This document shows positions 1 through 8,846 of a DNA stretch of 64,000 bases, in pieces (the stretch's first letter is position 1; each line of letters begins with the position of its first letter). The position numbers and the translations under genes were made by a program. Under the pieces are notes generated by a model. That model was not told where the DNA came from. It searched no databases and saw only the letters and a list, made by a program, of their open reading frames with translations. This DNA comes from Lachnospiraceae bacterium UBA5899. Its GTDB lineage: Bacteria > Bacillota > Clostridia > Lachnospirales > Lachnospiraceae. The DNA lies in NCBI GenBank assembly GCA_002432425.1, contig DJEL01000020.1:20345-84344 (forward strand). The letters are read 5' to 3'.

Positions 1-830
1 CCGGTATAATAACGGTATTTGCTCAACATGCCAAGGTCAAAGGATATGTATTTTTCCGTACCGTATAAGGCAAGCACCTCGTACAGCTTTTCCAAATTCT
101 CAATGGCTTTTACGGAGCGTTCGTTGGAAACCCGCGCCTTGGCGCTGCGGATGGCTTCCAGGTTGCCGAAGCCTTCCGTGGTCGCCAAGATAAGCTCCCG
201 CAGCTGTTCATTGACACCGGCTTCGATTAAAAGGTTTTCCGCCGCGTAATGGTTCTTGGCGGAAATGTATTCCCGCAAAACGTAAATCACATCATCTTCC
301 AGTCCCGCTTCCTCGCAGAGTCCCTTGAAATACTCCACCTGTCCGACGCTCACCTGGAAATTTTCCAGTCCGGTATGAAGCAGGGCTTCTATTACCATAT
401 GAATCATTTCCGCATCCGCATACACGGAGTCGTCGCCGATAAGCTCCGCACCAAGCTGGGTGACTTCCTTTAATTTGCCCTGCAGACGGGACGTATTGGT
501 AAAGGTATTGCCGCAGTAACAGAACCGCAGAGGCACGGAATCCTCCGTGAAATACTTTGCCGCACAGCGGGCAATGGAGGGAGTGAAGTCGGGACGAAGC
601 ACTAAGGTATCGCCCTCCTTGTCAAAGAACTTATAAAGGTCCCTGGACGGCGTGGTACCGATTTCATTGGAAAAAACATCAAAGTATTCAAAGGTCGGTG
701 TTTCGATATCCTCATAGCCGTAGGATAAAAGCTTTTCCCGGATTTTCTTTTCAATCACAAGCTTTCTGGCACATTCTTTTCCGTAGATATCCCTTACACC
801 GTCCGGTGTATGCAATAAATTCTGGTTCAT
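1..830 (-). CDS. hisZ: ATP phosphoribosyltransferase regulatory subunit HisZ (5' part)
   Basis: HisZ is a class II histidyl-tRNA-synthetase paralogue that forms the regulatory subunit of short-form ATP phosphoribosyltransferase (HisG), the first step of histidine synthesis. The N-terminus reads MNQNLLHTPDGVRDIYGKE, and the class II fold is visible from about residue 60 (LVLRPDFTPSIAR); the reading frame runs off the left edge just after a YRYYTG motif, so about 276 residues are present and the C-terminus is missing. The ATG at 828-830 follows a GGAAAGG-like site. It appears to be the first gene of a his operon continuing to the left, because a full promoter lies immediately upstream. HisS itself is less likely: the protein lacks the HisS-specific insertions and opens with the HisZ-type start. 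Confidence 0.85.
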   Translation of the reverse strand, partial: MNQNLLHTPDGVRDIYGKECARKLVIEKKIREKLLSYGYEDIETPTFEYFDVFSNEIGTTPSRDLYKFFDKEGDTLVLRPDFTPSIARCAAKYFTEDSVPLRFCYCGNTFTNTSRLQGKLKEVTQLGAELIGDDSVYADAEMIHMVIEALLHTGLENFQVSVGQVEYFKGLCEEAGLEDDVIYVLREYISAKNHYAAENLLIEAGVNEQLRELILATTEGFGNLEAIRSAKARVSNERSVKAIENLEKLYEVLALYGTEKYISFDLGMLSKYRYYT

Positions 831-867
831 TTTTTCAGCCTTTCCGTTTCACTTTATCAGATTAACG

Positions 868-891
868 TGCTACCAAATTAGCAAAGTAGCA
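868..891. promoter_or_regulatory. inverted repeat in the hisZ leader, candidate operator
   Basis: TGCTAC and GTAGCA form a perfect 6-bp inverted repeat around a 12-base centre, just downstream of the predicted start of hisZ transcription. Its position fits a repressor site or a small leader hairpin. The bound regulator is unknown. Confidence 0.4.
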
Positions 892-906
892 TGTAAAACT
901 GTATGT

Positions 907-935
907 AGTATACAAAAAATAGCCTCTTCTGTCAA
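907..935 (-). promoter_or_regulatory. hisZ promoter (TTGACA-17-TATACT)
   Basis: Read on the minus strand, TTGACA at 930-935 and TATACT at 907-912 are separated by exactly 17 bases, a near-perfect SigA promoter. It places the start of transcription near 900, about 70 bases before the hisZ ATG. Confidence 0.8.
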
Positions 936-961
936 GAAACTTATTCCGTCCGCTGCATTTT

Positions 962-1495
962 TTATTCCCGGTCGTCCAAATCCTTTTTCAGAATTTCCAG
1001 ATAGGGAATAAAAAGCCCGTTCTGGGAGGGAATGATGTAATCCGGGTTCAGCTCTTCGTAACGGAAGCTCTTTCTGCCGCCGTTCTGCGCCCTGTCCCAG
1101 AAAAACTTAAGCATCTCATAGGGAAGGTAATAAAACACTTCCTTGGAGGTGTAATAAATAAGAAAGAACGCAATCCCGCCCTGCTTTTCAAACTGCTCCA
1201 TAAACTTTACCTGATGGGCATGGATGTTCTGCAGGGAAAAGGTGTCCACCGCACATTCCTTGGCATCAAAACACACCGGAATGCCCTGTACGGCACCGAT
1301 GTAGTCCACGGTACTCTTCTGGTCAAAATACGCCAGCGTGATATGCCTGTGCTCCTTATCAATTTTAATGGGGGTAATCGGCGTGGGAATTTTCTGTATC
1401 AGCGCCAGATTGCTCTCCGCATATTTTTCATTGGTCCGGTTTATCAGTTCCTCTAAAGTGGAGCCTCTTAATCCTCTTGAATTCCAGGTTGCCAT
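962..1495 (-). CDS. recU: Holliday junction resolvase RecU
   Basis: RecU cuts four-way DNA junctions during recombinational repair and chromosome segregation in Gram-positive bacteria. The 177-residue protein shows the family landmarks in order: SRGLRGSTLEELINRTN at the N-terminus, IPTPITPIKID, the catalytic core AYFDQKSTVDYIGA (about residues 55-70) followed by FDAKE, then NIHAHQVKF, GGIAFFLI and FYYLPYEML. Length is slightly short of the usual ~200 residues, mostly from a shorter N-terminus. The ATG follows AGGAAGG. In Bacillus recU sits beside a class A PBP gene; here it lies downstream of an RluA-type pseudouridine synthase on the same strand. Confidence 0.9.
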   Translation of the reverse strand: MATWNSRGLRGSTLEELINRTNEKYAESNLALIQKIPTPITPIKIDKEHRHITLAYFDQKSTVDYIGAVQGIPVCFDAKECAVDTFSLQNIHAHQVKFMEQFEKQGGIAFFLIYYTSKEVFYYLPYEMLKFFWDRAQNGGRKSFRYEELNPDYIIPSQNGLFIPYLEILKKDLDDRE

Positions 1496-1571
1496 ACTGC
1501 CTTCCTGCTTTCTTTGTTATCTTCCCTTTTGCATTTCTGCTTCTTTCCGTTCTTCCTGTTTTGCCGTAAAT

Positions 1572-2585
1572 TCAGAACCCCACCCGGTGGAATACCTCCG
1601 GCAGAGGGGCTTCTATGGTTTTTCCTAAAAAAGCAAAATCCTTCGCCTTTTTTACTTCTTCCTCCGGCAGTTCCCGCAGTGTGGGAAATACCATTCTTTG
1701 CGCATGCAGAAGCTGGGATTTTACCCCCTTCTTCCGGTAGGCTTCGTTAAAGCCTCTGTCCCCGTACTTGGCATCCCCCAGAAGCGGATGTCCGATGCAT
1801 GCCATATGCGCCCTTATCTGGTGGGTTTTGCCGGTCACAAGCTCAATGGATAAAAGGGTCAGACCGTCCGCATACGCCGCCGGTTCGTAAATGGTGCAGA
1901 CCTCTTTTCCTTCGCCCGCATCCTTTATGGTTACTTTGTTGGCTTTCTCATCCTTTTCCAGCACGCCCCCTAAGGTGCCTGCCTTGCTGACCTTTCCCTT
2001 TACCACGGCGGCATAATATTTGTGCACCGTCCTGTCGTGTATCATGCGGCTTAAGCACTGGCTTCCTTTTAAGGAAATACCGCAGAGCACCAGCCCGCTG
2101 GTATTGCGGTCCAGACGGTTCAAAACGGAAGGCTTAAAGGTTTTCAGTATTTCTTCGGTCATACGCCCCGTTTTTAAGAGATACCCAATCATCCATTCAT
2201 TTAAGGAAACATCCGCCTCCTCCGCTTTCTGGGTCAGCACCCCCGCCGGTTTATTTAAGGCAAGCATGTCCGCATCCTCATAGAGTACGGTAATTCCGTG
2301 CAGACTTACGTAAGCCTTTTCATAAACGGCGGTCAGGGGCCGGCTTGTGGTGCCGCCTTTTTCCGTGCCCCGGAATTTGGCAAAGGTTTCCTCCGAAAAA
2401 AAGAAATCCAGGGAGTCGCCTTCCACAAGGATTTCCTTTCCTTCCGCTTTCTTTTTATTTAAGACAATGTTTTTCTTGCGCAGCATTTTATACAGGAATG
2501 CCGTACCCGCTTCCGGAAAATACTTATGTAAGAATTTATCCAGACGCTGTCCCGCTTCCTGACTGCCTATTTGATGGTTCTGCAT
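1572..2585 (-). CDS. RluA-family 23S rRNA pseudouridine synthase
   Basis: This family converts uridine to pseudouridine in ribosomal RNA. The 337-residue protein has an N-terminal S4 RNA-binding domain (about residues 10-70, RLDKFLHKYF onward) and a catalytic domain with the signature VLNRLDRNTSGLVLC, where the aspartate of RLDRNTSG is the nucleophile. TGKTHQIRAHMA and HPLLGDAKYG are typical of the RluC/RluD group. The ATG is preceded by GGAGAGG. It is most like RluC/D, but the exact target uridine cannot be read from sequence, so no symbol is given. Confidence 0.85.
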   Translation of the reverse strand: MQNHQIGSQEAGQRLDKFLHKYFPEAGTAFLYKMLRKKNIVLNKKKAEGKEILVEGDSLDFFFSEETFAKFRGTEKGGTTSRPLTAVYEKAYVSLHGITVLYEDADMLALNKPAGVLTQKAEEADVSLNEWMIGYLLKTGRMTEEILKTFKPSVLNRLDRNTSGLVLCGISLKGSQCLSRMIHDRTVHKYYAAVVKGKVSKAGTLGGVLEKDEKANKVTIKDAGEGKEVCTIYEPAAYADGLTLLSIELVTGKTHQIRAHMACIGHPLLGDAKYGDRGFNEAYRKKGVKSQLLHAQRMVFPTLRELPEEEVKKAKDFAFLGKTIEAPLPEVFHRVGF

Positions 2586-2597
2586 AGCCTCTCCGTT

Positions 2598-3182
2598 CTA
2601 TAAAGAAATAGCTTTAAGGGTACTTACAATGCCCTTTGTATTCTTGTCGTCCGTCTTAAGCTCCCGCAGGGAGTCCAGCCGCTCCGTGTACTTGTCCAAA
2701 TCCTTGTACAGCTTTATGGTAAGTCCCGTAAAACGGTCCACCTTAAGGCAGGTCTCCAGATGCTTTGCACAGTCCGTTTCCGATACCTTGCTGCTTAAAA
2801 GATACCCGGCAATGGTGTTGCCGCAAACGGTCAGATGTCCCACGTAATAGGTCTTGTCCCGGGAGGTAAACACACAGTCATACAGGCAGGTAAGCCCTTC
2901 CGCATGGGCTTCTATGGTGTCGCAGACATCTGCGGGCAGACTCTTGTACCGGCAGTGCATAATCATTTCCACAAGGCTCTTGCAGGCAGGCAGACAGCCA
3001 AGCACCGCCACCAGGGTAAGCAGGTTGTTGCGTGTGTGCGTGGTAATATAGCCCGCCGCAAATAAGGACAGGGGAATGAAAAAGTAAATGACAGTCCTGA
3101 TGATTTCATACTTTTTCTGGCTGCTTAAATAGTTTCTCGTCCCCTTGACCTCATCCTTGGTAAACATTCTTTTGAAATTCAT
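2598..3182 (-). CDS. uncharacterised two-helix membrane protein
   Basis: A 194-residue protein I do not recognise. A basic N-terminus (residues 1-30) is followed by two adjacent hydrophobic segments at about residues 31-47 and 54-72, then a roughly 120-residue cytoplasm-like tail rich in charged residues and containing five cysteines. No catalytic motif is visible. It is packed between the RluA-type gene (12 bases away) and the SDR gene (18 bases), so it probably shares their transcript. The ATG follows GGAGAGA. Confidence 0.75.
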   Translation of the reverse strand: MNFKRMFTKDEVKGTRNYLSSQKKYEIIRTVIYFFIPLSLFAAGYITTHTRNNLLTLVAVLGCLPACKSLVEMIMHCRYKSLPADVCDTIEAHAEGLTCLYDCVFTSRDKTYYVGHLTVCGNTIAGYLLSSKVSETDCAKHLETCLKVDRFTGLTIKLYKDLDKYTERLDSLRELKTDDKNTKGIVSTLKAISL

Positions 3183-3200
3183 GTAGTCGTCTCTCCGCTG

Positions 3201-3968
3201 TTATTTTTTCATCATCTTTGCAATCTTCAAAATCAGTCCCTGGGGAACAATCTTGGTCAGCATCGCAAAGGCTTTCATGGGAATACCGGGAATAACCATA
3301 TCCTTCTTGCGGTAGGATGCATACAGCGCCTCGGAAACGCACTGTTCGGAAGTAATCATGGTGAGCTTCTTGATTTCCAGTGTGGAGCCGTACTGCTCGG
3401 CAATCCGGAAGAATTCGGTATTCACGGGGCCCGGGCAGACTGCGGTCACATAGAGGCCGTAATCGCACAGCTCCTGATTGAGTGCTCTGGAAAAGCTCAG
3501 TACATACGCTTTGGTAGCGGCATATACGGCAAAATCCTGCTGGGGAACAAAGGCTGCCGCGGAAGCCATCTGGATAATACGGCTGCCCCTTGCCATATAG
3601 GGCAGGCAGATATACGTCATCTTGGTAAGGGCTTCGCAGTTGACATAGAGCATGTCCGTCTGTTCTTCTAAGGAAAGCTCGTCGAAAGGACCCATCAGAC
3701 CGAAGCCTGCGGCATTAATCAGCATGCGGACGGTCACATCCTCTTTCTCCAAAAGCTCTTCAAAATCGTCCATGGCATATTCATCCGTAACATCCATGGA
3801 AATCATTTTTACCTTATGCTCCATGACCTTTCCCACTTCCATAAGGCGTTCTTCTCTTCTGGCAATCATCCAGATTTCATCAATGTTGGAAAAAGCCGTG
3901 TCAATCTGTAAGGCAAATTCCTGTCCGATGCCGGAGCTCGCCCCGGTAATAATGATGATATTCTTCAT
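3201..3968 (-). CDS. SDR-family NAD(P)-dependent oxidoreductase
   Basis: A classical short-chain dehydrogenase of 255 residues. The cofactor loop GASSGIGQEFA is at residues 9-19, the NAG-type motif appears as NAAG (about 85), and the catalytic YAATK (Tyr and Lys) sits at about residue 149-153 after a conserved MASAAAF serine region. The C-terminal MVIPGIPMKAFAMLTKIVP is common in clostridial SDRs of unknown substrate. The reaction is expected to be reversible alcohol/ketone oxidation, but substrate and NADH versus NADPH choice cannot be fixed from sequence. The start follows GAAAGGAAGG. Confidence 0.8.
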   Translation of the reverse strand: MKNIIIITGASSGIGQEFALQIDTAFSNIDEIWMIARREERLMEVGKVMEHKVKMISMDVTDEYAMDDFEELLEKEDVTVRMLINAAGFGLMGPFDELSLEEQTDMLYVNCEALTKMTYICLPYMARGSRIIQMASAAAFVPQQDFAVYAATKAYVLSFSRALNQELCDYGLYVTAVCPGPVNTEFFRIAEQYGSTLEIKKLTMITSEQCVSEALYASYRKKDMVIPGIPMKAFAMLTKIVPQGLILKIAKMMKK

Positions 3969-4014
3969 AGCAATCCTTCCTTTCTTCCTTTAGTATGCCA
4001 TTTTTTACCTGAAT

Positions 4015-4683
4015 TTACAAGATTTCCTCATAAGAACGCAGTGAAAAATCCGCTGTTTTTACCTTTTCGTCCCAGTCCTTTTCGGAGTATTTGTCCCATA
4101 CCGCACAGACGCTCATGCCGGCGGCTTTTCCCGCCATAATGCCGGGGATGATGTCCTCAAACACCAGACATTTCTTCGGGTCCGTGTGCAGTCTTTTGGC
4201 TGCGGCAAGGTAAATATCCGGTGCGGGTTTGCAGTTTTCCACCTGACAGCCCGTAACAATACAGGAAATGTAATCCTTTAAGTGGTGCGCCTCTTCAATC
4301 TGGTCCACCAGCTCCAGGGAATTGCTGGTGGCAATGCCTAACTTGATGCCCTTTTCCATGCAGTAGGATAAAAAGCGCTGGGTGCCGGGCTTCATGGGAA
4401 CCTCGTGACGGTATTTGTAAAGCGCCATGGAAATCCAGTCGCTCCGCATTTTTTCCACTGTATCCGTAATGCCGAATTTTTCCTTGAAATAGACTGCGGT
4501 TTCGTTCAGTCCCATGCCCTCTATTTCCTTCTGCAGGGTATCCGGCAGCTCGATGCCGAAATTTGCCAGATACTCTCTGTCGATTTCCTTCCACATCCAC
4601 ATGGAGTCCACCAGTGTGCCGTCCAGGTCAAATATTACCGCCTCATAGTCCTGCAGTTTCTCTTTTAATGGGTTGCTGTTCAT
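4015..4683 (-). CDS. HAD-superfamily phosphatase / beta-phosphoglucomutase-like
   Basis: A 222-residue haloacid-dehalogenase enzyme of subfamily IA. Motif I is FDLDGTLVDS (nucleophile Asp at about residue 19), motif II the TSNS at about 118, motif III the lysine of CKPAPD, and motif IV FEDIIPGI. A helical cap lies between motifs I and II, as in beta-phosphoglucomutase and sugar-phosphate phosphatases. No maltose or trehalose genes are nearby, so a true PgmB role is not supported. The ATG at 4681-4683 is one base from the stop of the upstream pseudouridine synthase, implying co-transcription. Confidence 0.8.
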   Translation of the reverse strand: MNSNPLKEKLQDYEAVIFDLDGTLVDSMWMWKEIDREYLANFGIELPDTLQKEIEGMGLNETAVYFKEKFGITDTVEKMRSDWISMALYKYRHEVPMKPGTQRFLSYCMEKGIKLGIATSNSLELVDQIEEAHHLKDYISCIVTGCQVENCKPAPDIYLAAAKRLHTDPKKCLVFEDIIPGIMAGKAAGMSVCAVWDKYSEKDWDEKVKTADFSLRSYEEIL

Positions 4684-4684
4684 T

Positions 4685-5386
4685 TTATTTATCTCCTTTA
4701 ATCTTGTATATTTCTTCTTCCGAAAGCGGCCGGTAGGCGCCCTTTTCCAAATCTTTTGGCAGACGCAGACTGCCCATGGAGAGTCTTTTTAAGTACACTA
4801 CTTCGTTGCCCACTGCCTGGAGCATCCGCTTTACCTGATGGAAACGCCCCTCCCGGATGGTCAGGAGTATTTCGTTCTCCGCCACACGTTCCACCTTTGC
4901 GGGAGCCGTGGGTTTTTCGTCCCCGATATCCACGCCCTCCGCAAGCTTCTTACAGTCTTCTTCGGAAATGCTGTCCCTTACTTTAACCAGATACTCCTTG
5001 TCCACATGCTTCTTTGGGGAAAGCAGGTTGTGGGCAAGCTCGCCGTCGTCGGTAATGAGAAGCAGTCCTTCCGTGTCCTTGTCCAGTCTTCCCACCGGAA
5101 ACAGATTTTTAACCTTTTCCTCTTTCAGGATATCCATGACCGTGCCTTCTTTTTTGTCCTCCGTGGCGGTAATCACGCCCGCAGGCTTATGCAGCATATA
5201 ATAATGAAACGCCGCATAGGAAAGGAGCTTTCCCTGAAAAGTCACCGTATCCTCGTTTTCCTTTACCTTAAAATCCGCTGCCTTCTGCACCTGGCCGTTT
5301 ACGGCAATCTGTCCTTTTTTTACGGCATTTTTTGCCTCCGTGCGGGTAAGCCCCGCCGTATCGCATAAGAATTTATCCAGACGCAT
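4685..5386 (-). CDS. RsuA/RluB-family rRNA pseudouridine synthase
   Basis: The 233-residue protein begins with an S4 RNA-binding domain (MRLDKFLCDTAGLTR, residues 1-60) and carries the RsuA-type catalytic motif VGRLDKDTEGLLLIT, whose aspartate is the nucleophile. HQVKRML near the C-terminus is another family signature. It is expected to modify one uridine in 16S (RsuA) or 23S (RluB) rRNA. The compact length favours RsuA, but the target is not certain. Start codon after GGAGAGA; the gene is divergent from ylbJ. Confidence 0.85.
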   Translation of the reverse strand: MRLDKFLCDTAGLTRTEAKNAVKKGQIAVNGQVQKAADFKVKENEDTVTFQGKLLSYAAFHYYMLHKPAGVITATEDKKEGTVMDILKEEKVKNLFPVGRLDKDTEGLLLITDDGELAHNLLSPKKHVDKEYLVKVRDSISEEDCKKLAEGVDIGDEKPTAPAKVERVAENEILLTIREGRFHQVKRMLQAVGNEVVYLKRLSMGSLRLPKDLEKGAYRPLSEEEIYKIKGDK

Positions 5387-5455
5387 GTGTCTCTCCGTTC
5401 CTACATTTTTTTCGGTTCTTTCTCATATGATAATAAAAAACCGTACAGGATTTTC

Positions 5456-6382
5456 ATGAAAATACTGCTATTTTTTCTTTCTTTTGTACTGATGCTTTTC
5501 TTTTCTAAAGACAGTGTGCAGCTTGCCGCCGACGGTCTTTCCGTATGGTTTCAGACCATGATACCGGCGCTGTTTCCTTTTATGCTGCTTTCCTGCCTGC
5601 TTGTGCGCCAGCAGATGACGGAAAAGCTTTCCTTTTTTCTTTCGCCCCTTCTCTGTCCGCTGCTTCGCATTAGTCCGCAGGGTGTGTACTGTGTCCTGAC
5701 AGGCTTTCTGTGCGGTTTCCCCATGGGCGCCAGAAACATTGCGGAGCTGTACCGGATGAAGGAAATCTCCCGCAAAGAAGCCCAGTATCTATTGGGGTTC
5801 TGCAACAACATGGGGCCTCTGTTCATCCTCTCCGTCCTGCTTCCGTCCTTGGCCGTTCAAACTATTCCTGCTGCGTTCTTCCTTCTGGGAATATACGGCA
5901 TTCCTTTTCTCTATGCCCTGCTTGTCCGGCTCGTTTCCCCTCTGCCGATAAACTCCCGGCTGAAAGTTCCGTCAAAAGCTGCACCGGAGCCTTTCTTAAA
6001 AAGTCTGGACGCTGCCATCCACTCCGGTATTGAGGGCATCACCGTACTGGGCGCTTATCTCATTGTAGGAAACCTGCTCTACCTGCTTCCTCTGGTTGTG
6101 TCCCGCAGCCTTACCCGGTATACCGGTATTGTCCTTCCGGATACCCTGCTCTGCGCCTGCCGCTGTCTTTTAGAAATCACCGGCGGCATTCATGTCCTTT
6201 CTGGAAGACTGCCGCTGTTTCTTTTAACAGTTCTGCCTTTTGGGGGACTGTGCTGTCTCTTACAGACCAAGGGTATGCTTGCCGGTACCGATTTGTCCAT
6301 ACGGCGCTATGTGTTTGACAAGCTGCTGCAGTGCCTTTTGAACTTTTTCTATTTTTTCCTTCTTTTCCGCTTCTTTTTATGA
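5456..6382 (+). CDS. ylbJ: YlbJ-like integral membrane protein (sporulation)
   Basis: A 308-residue polytopic membrane protein of the nucleoside-recognition/YlbJ group. YlbJ in Bacillus is needed for spore cortex formation. The family motifs are visible: TGFLCGFPMGARN at about residue 80 and GFCNNMGPLFILS at about 113, with roughly eight hydrophobic segments. The frame is open from a GTG at 5387, but that overlaps the divergent rsuA-like start; the ATG at 5456 with AGGA five bases upstream is preferred and gives a proper hydrophobic N-terminus (MKILLFFLSF). The protein is shorter than Bacillus YlbJ (~400 residues). Its 3' end overlaps the convergent amidase gene by 34 bases. Confidence 0.75.
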   Translation: MKILLFFLSFVLMLFFSKDSVQLAADGLSVWFQTMIPALFPFMLLSCLLVRQQMTEKLSFFLSPLLCPLLRISPQGVYCVLTGFLCGFPMGARNIAELYRMKEISRKEAQYLLGFCNNMGPLFILSVLLPSLAVQTIPAAFFLLGIYGIPFLYALLVRLVSPLPINSRLKVPSKAAPEPFLKSLDAAIHSGIEGITVLGAYLIVGNLLYLLPLVVSRSLTRYTGIVLPDTLLCACRCLLEITGGIHVLSGRLPLFLLTVLPFGGLCCLLQTKGMLAGTDLSIRRYVFDKLLQCLLNFFYFFLLFRFFL

Positions 6383-7746
6383 CGCTTTTTGTTTGCCGCT
6401 AAAACACCCACAAACAAAACTACGGTAAAAATCACAAACACCGCCAAAAGACTGATTTCCACAAAACGGACAAAGGTTCTGTCCTCTTCGTTTTCTTCTT
6501 TGACCGGCGCTTTGAAGCCGCCGTCCGCACTGTCCTTAATCGTATCATGAAGATTGCCGGCATTGCCGCTTACCTCTTCCGTTTCCTCCGGGATTTCCGG
6601 AAGCACCTCATCGGGGTCGCTGCCTGCAAACACCGGATAGCCGTTTAAGTGGTTGCTTAAGGTGTATCGGTCGTACTGGTTGATGCCCTTTACCACAATG
6701 TCCGGGCTCACGCCCTCGGGTATGTCTATCTCCAGACTGAAGGTGTCCGCGTAAGTGCCGGCAAGCATATCCGCATCCGGCCACAAGATGTACGGGGTAA
6801 AGGTTTCACCGCCGTCTATGCTGTAGGAATAATACTGCATGGGCGAATCGTAATCACAGCCGGTTACCTGAATGCCGATTTTCTTATTGGCAAGGTCGGT
6901 ATAGGTTTCCTCTATCATGCAGATATCCGGGTCCGTGGTGTCCATTTTGGCGTAATTGGCACCGGGTTCGGGCTCCACTGCCTCGGTATTGTCACTGTAA
7001 TCCACGCCTAAGCTTTTACTGGACAGGCGGAAGAATTTGGCTGCCGCCGTGGCATCGGCTTTCCCAAGGGCTATCAAATCCTCTTTGGAGTCACAGAACC
7101 CCACATCCGCCTCGTTGTCAATATGGCAGTGCTCAATCAGCGCTGCCGGAATATCTTCTGCTTCGCAGAAACGCAGAATACCGTAATAGTCCGCCGTTCC
7201 TTCCTCGTTCAGCCTCGTTTTAATGCCTCTTATGGAAAGTCCCAGCTTCCGCATTTCGTTTAACTGCAGTCCCGCAAAAGAATACCCCTGTCTGTTTTCC
7301 TCTCCGTATGCCGAAATCCAGACCTCGGAGCCATACAGAATATTGCCCGGCGACATATTAAAGTGCAGACAGAACAGAAAATCCGCATTCACACTTTTGG
7401 CAAATGCCGCCCTGTCCTTTATCTTGATATCCGTGTCCAAATCCTCATGAGTCAGATACACGGTAATGCCCTCATACTGTCTGAGCTCCTCCGCCATGGC
7501 TTCTGCCACCGTAAGGTTCATTTCTTTTTCCAGAAAACCGTTGTAGTCCGCACCGAGATTGGAGCCTCCGTGCCCGGGGTCAATGACCACCACCAGTTCT
7601 CCGTCCGTATCCGGCGGGTAATAAAATCCTTCTGCTTTCACATCTACGGCAAATATCAGAAACAGAAAGAATACCCATAGAAAAAAATTCCCGGCAAACA
7701 AATTGTTTCCGGGAATCCGTTCTTTTCTCTTTCGCTTACATAGCAT
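6349..7746 (-). CDS. N-acetylmuramoyl-L-alanine amidase (Amidase_3), membrane-anchored
   Basis: A zinc amidase that cleaves the bond between MurNAc and the stem peptide in peptidoglycan. The start chosen (ATG 7744-7746) gives a basic N-terminus and a signal segment (FFLWVFFLFLIFAVDVKA) within the first 35 residues. The catalytic domain runs from about residue 45: VVVIDPGHGGSNLGA has the first zinc His, ALIEHCHIDNEADV the later glutamate and histidine. A middle domain of about 100 residues resembles an Ig-like fold, and the C-terminus has a transmembrane helix followed by a very basic tail (NKKRHKKKRKRRKK). The protein thus seems tethered at both ends unless the signal is cleaved. It overlaps the end of the coiled-coil gene by 11 bases. 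Confidence 0.75.
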   Translation of the reverse strand: MLCKRKRKERIPGNNLFAGNFFLWVFFLFLIFAVDVKAEGFYYPPDTDGELVVVIDPGHGGSNLGADYNGFLEKEMNLTVAEAMAEELRQYEGITVYLTHEDLDTDIKIKDRAAFAKSVNADFLFCLHFNMSPGNILYGSEVWISAYGEENRQGYSFAGLQLNEMRKLGLSIRGIKTRLNEEGTADYYGILRFCEAEDIPAALIEHCHIDNEADVGFCDSKEDLIALGKADATAAAKFFRLSSKSLGVDYSDNTEAVEPEPGANYAKMDTTDPDICMIEETYTDLANKKIGIQVTGCDYDSPMQYYSYSIDGGETFTPYILWPDADMLAGTYADTFSLEIDIPEGVSPDIVVKGINQYDRYTLSNHLNGYPVFAGSDPDEVLPEIPEETEEVSGNAGNLHDTIKDSADGGFKAPVKEENEEDRTFVRFVEISLLAVFVIFTVVLFVGVLAANKKRHKKKRKRRKK

Positions 7747-8335
7747 CAAGGTTGTCCCCTTGCTCTGCATCCAGATCCACTTCTTCAAGTTCATCCTCTG
7801 CCGGGTGAAGCTCTGCACGGTTGGACTGGATAATGTCATGATAATGATTTAAGTTTCCAATCAGCGTATCGTAATTTGCCGTAGCCGTCTGACTGGAGGT
7901 TGCTATAATGTTTTCCAGGTGGGCAAGCATATCGTCCATGTACTGCATGGCGGACATCTTTACATTGTTTGCCTCCGTGGTGGCGTTGTCCAAAATTTCC
8001 TGCGCCTGTCTCGTCGCCATGGTAACCACTTCGTTTGCCTGCGCGTATGCCTGCTGCATAATCTCATGCTCACTGATTAACTGGTTGGTCTGGATGGTGG
8101 TCTGTTTAATCAGCTCCTCCGCCTTGGCACGGGCATCGTTTAAGATGGCTTCCTTATTGCTGATAATCTTTTGATAACGCTTGATTTCATCAGGGGTTTT
8201 CATCCTGAGCTCTCGCAGCAATTCATCAATTTCTTCTTTGTTTACAATGATTTTGGTACTGGAAAAAGCCTGCGGTTTGCAATTATTAATATAATCTTCG
8301 ATTTCATCAATTAATTGTTCAATCTTGCTGCTCAT
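7736..8335 (-). CDS. coiled-coil protein next to coaD, function unknown
   Basis: A 199-residue, mainly helical protein. Heptad-like helices run from about residue 35 to 165, with many Ala, Glu, Gln and Asn positions (for example NDARAKAEELIKQ), as in DivIVA-like or ATP-synthase-b-like stalks; the C-terminal 25 residues are strongly acidic. There is no signal peptide or membrane helix. It follows coaD after 23 bases, a gene order common in Lachnospiraceae, where it is sometimes labelled an ATPase subunit on coiled-coil similarity alone. A role in cell-pole or division scaffolding is only a guess. The ATG follows AAGGAGAG. Confidence 0.75.
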   Translation of the reverse strand: MSSKIEQLIDEIEDYINNCKPQAFSSTKIIVNKEEIDELLRELRMKTPDEIKRYQKIISNKEAILNDARAKAEELIKQTTIQTNQLISEHEIMQQAYAQANEVVTMATRQAQEILDNATTEANNVKMSAMQYMDDMLAHLENIIATSSQTATANYDTLIGNLNHYHDIIQSNRAELHPAEDELEEVDLDAEQGDNLDAM

Positions 8336-8358
8336 ATCTACTCTCCTTGTTACCCAAA

Positions 8359-8844
8359 TTATTTCACGCCATACTTTTCATTCACAAGCTTCTCTACGAA
8401 ATCCGGCACACAGTGGGAAATATCCCCGCCAAAGCTGGCAATCTGCTTGACGCCGGAAGAACTGATGTAGGAATAATCAAGATTGGTAACAAAAAATACC
8501 GTGTCCAGTTTTCCTCCCGAAAGCATCCGGTTTGTCTGTGCCATCTGCATTTCGTATTCTAAGTCCGTAATGGCACGAAGCCCCCTGACGGCTATCCAGA
8601 TATCCTTTTCCTTCGCATAATCCGCAAAAAGTCCGCTGAAGGAATCAATCTTTACATTCGGCATATCCCTGACAGCCTCTTGTAATATCTTAACACGTTC
8701 TTCCACAGAAAACAACGGCTTCTTTTCTTTATTGTTTAAAACTCCCACAACTAATTCGTCAAAGGTATCCGCCGCTCTTCTGATAATATCCATATGACCC
8801 AGGGTCACCGGGTCAAAGCTTCCGGTATAGATTGCTTTTTTCAT
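8359..8844 (-). CDS. coaD: phosphopantetheine adenylyltransferase
   Basis: CoaD makes dephospho-CoA from 4'-phosphopantetheine and ATP, the penultimate step of coenzyme A synthesis. The 161-residue protein begins AIYTGSFDPVTLGHMDII, containing the nucleotidyltransferase TGSFDPxTxGH motif, and carries the later ISSSGVKQIA motif (about 128-137), equivalent to the family's ISSTxVKEIA. Length matches the family. It starts two bases after rsmD ends, the usual rsmD-coaD pairing in Firmicutes. Confidence 0.95.
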   Translation of the reverse strand: MKKAIYTGSFDPVTLGHMDIIRRAADTFDELVVGVLNNKEKKPLFSVEERVKILQEAVRDMPNVKIDSFSGLFADYAKEKDIWIAVRGLRAITDLEYEMQMAQTNRMLSGGKLDTVFFVTNLDYSYISSSGVKQIASFGGDISHCVPDFVEKLVNEKYGVK

Positions 8845-8846
8845 AG

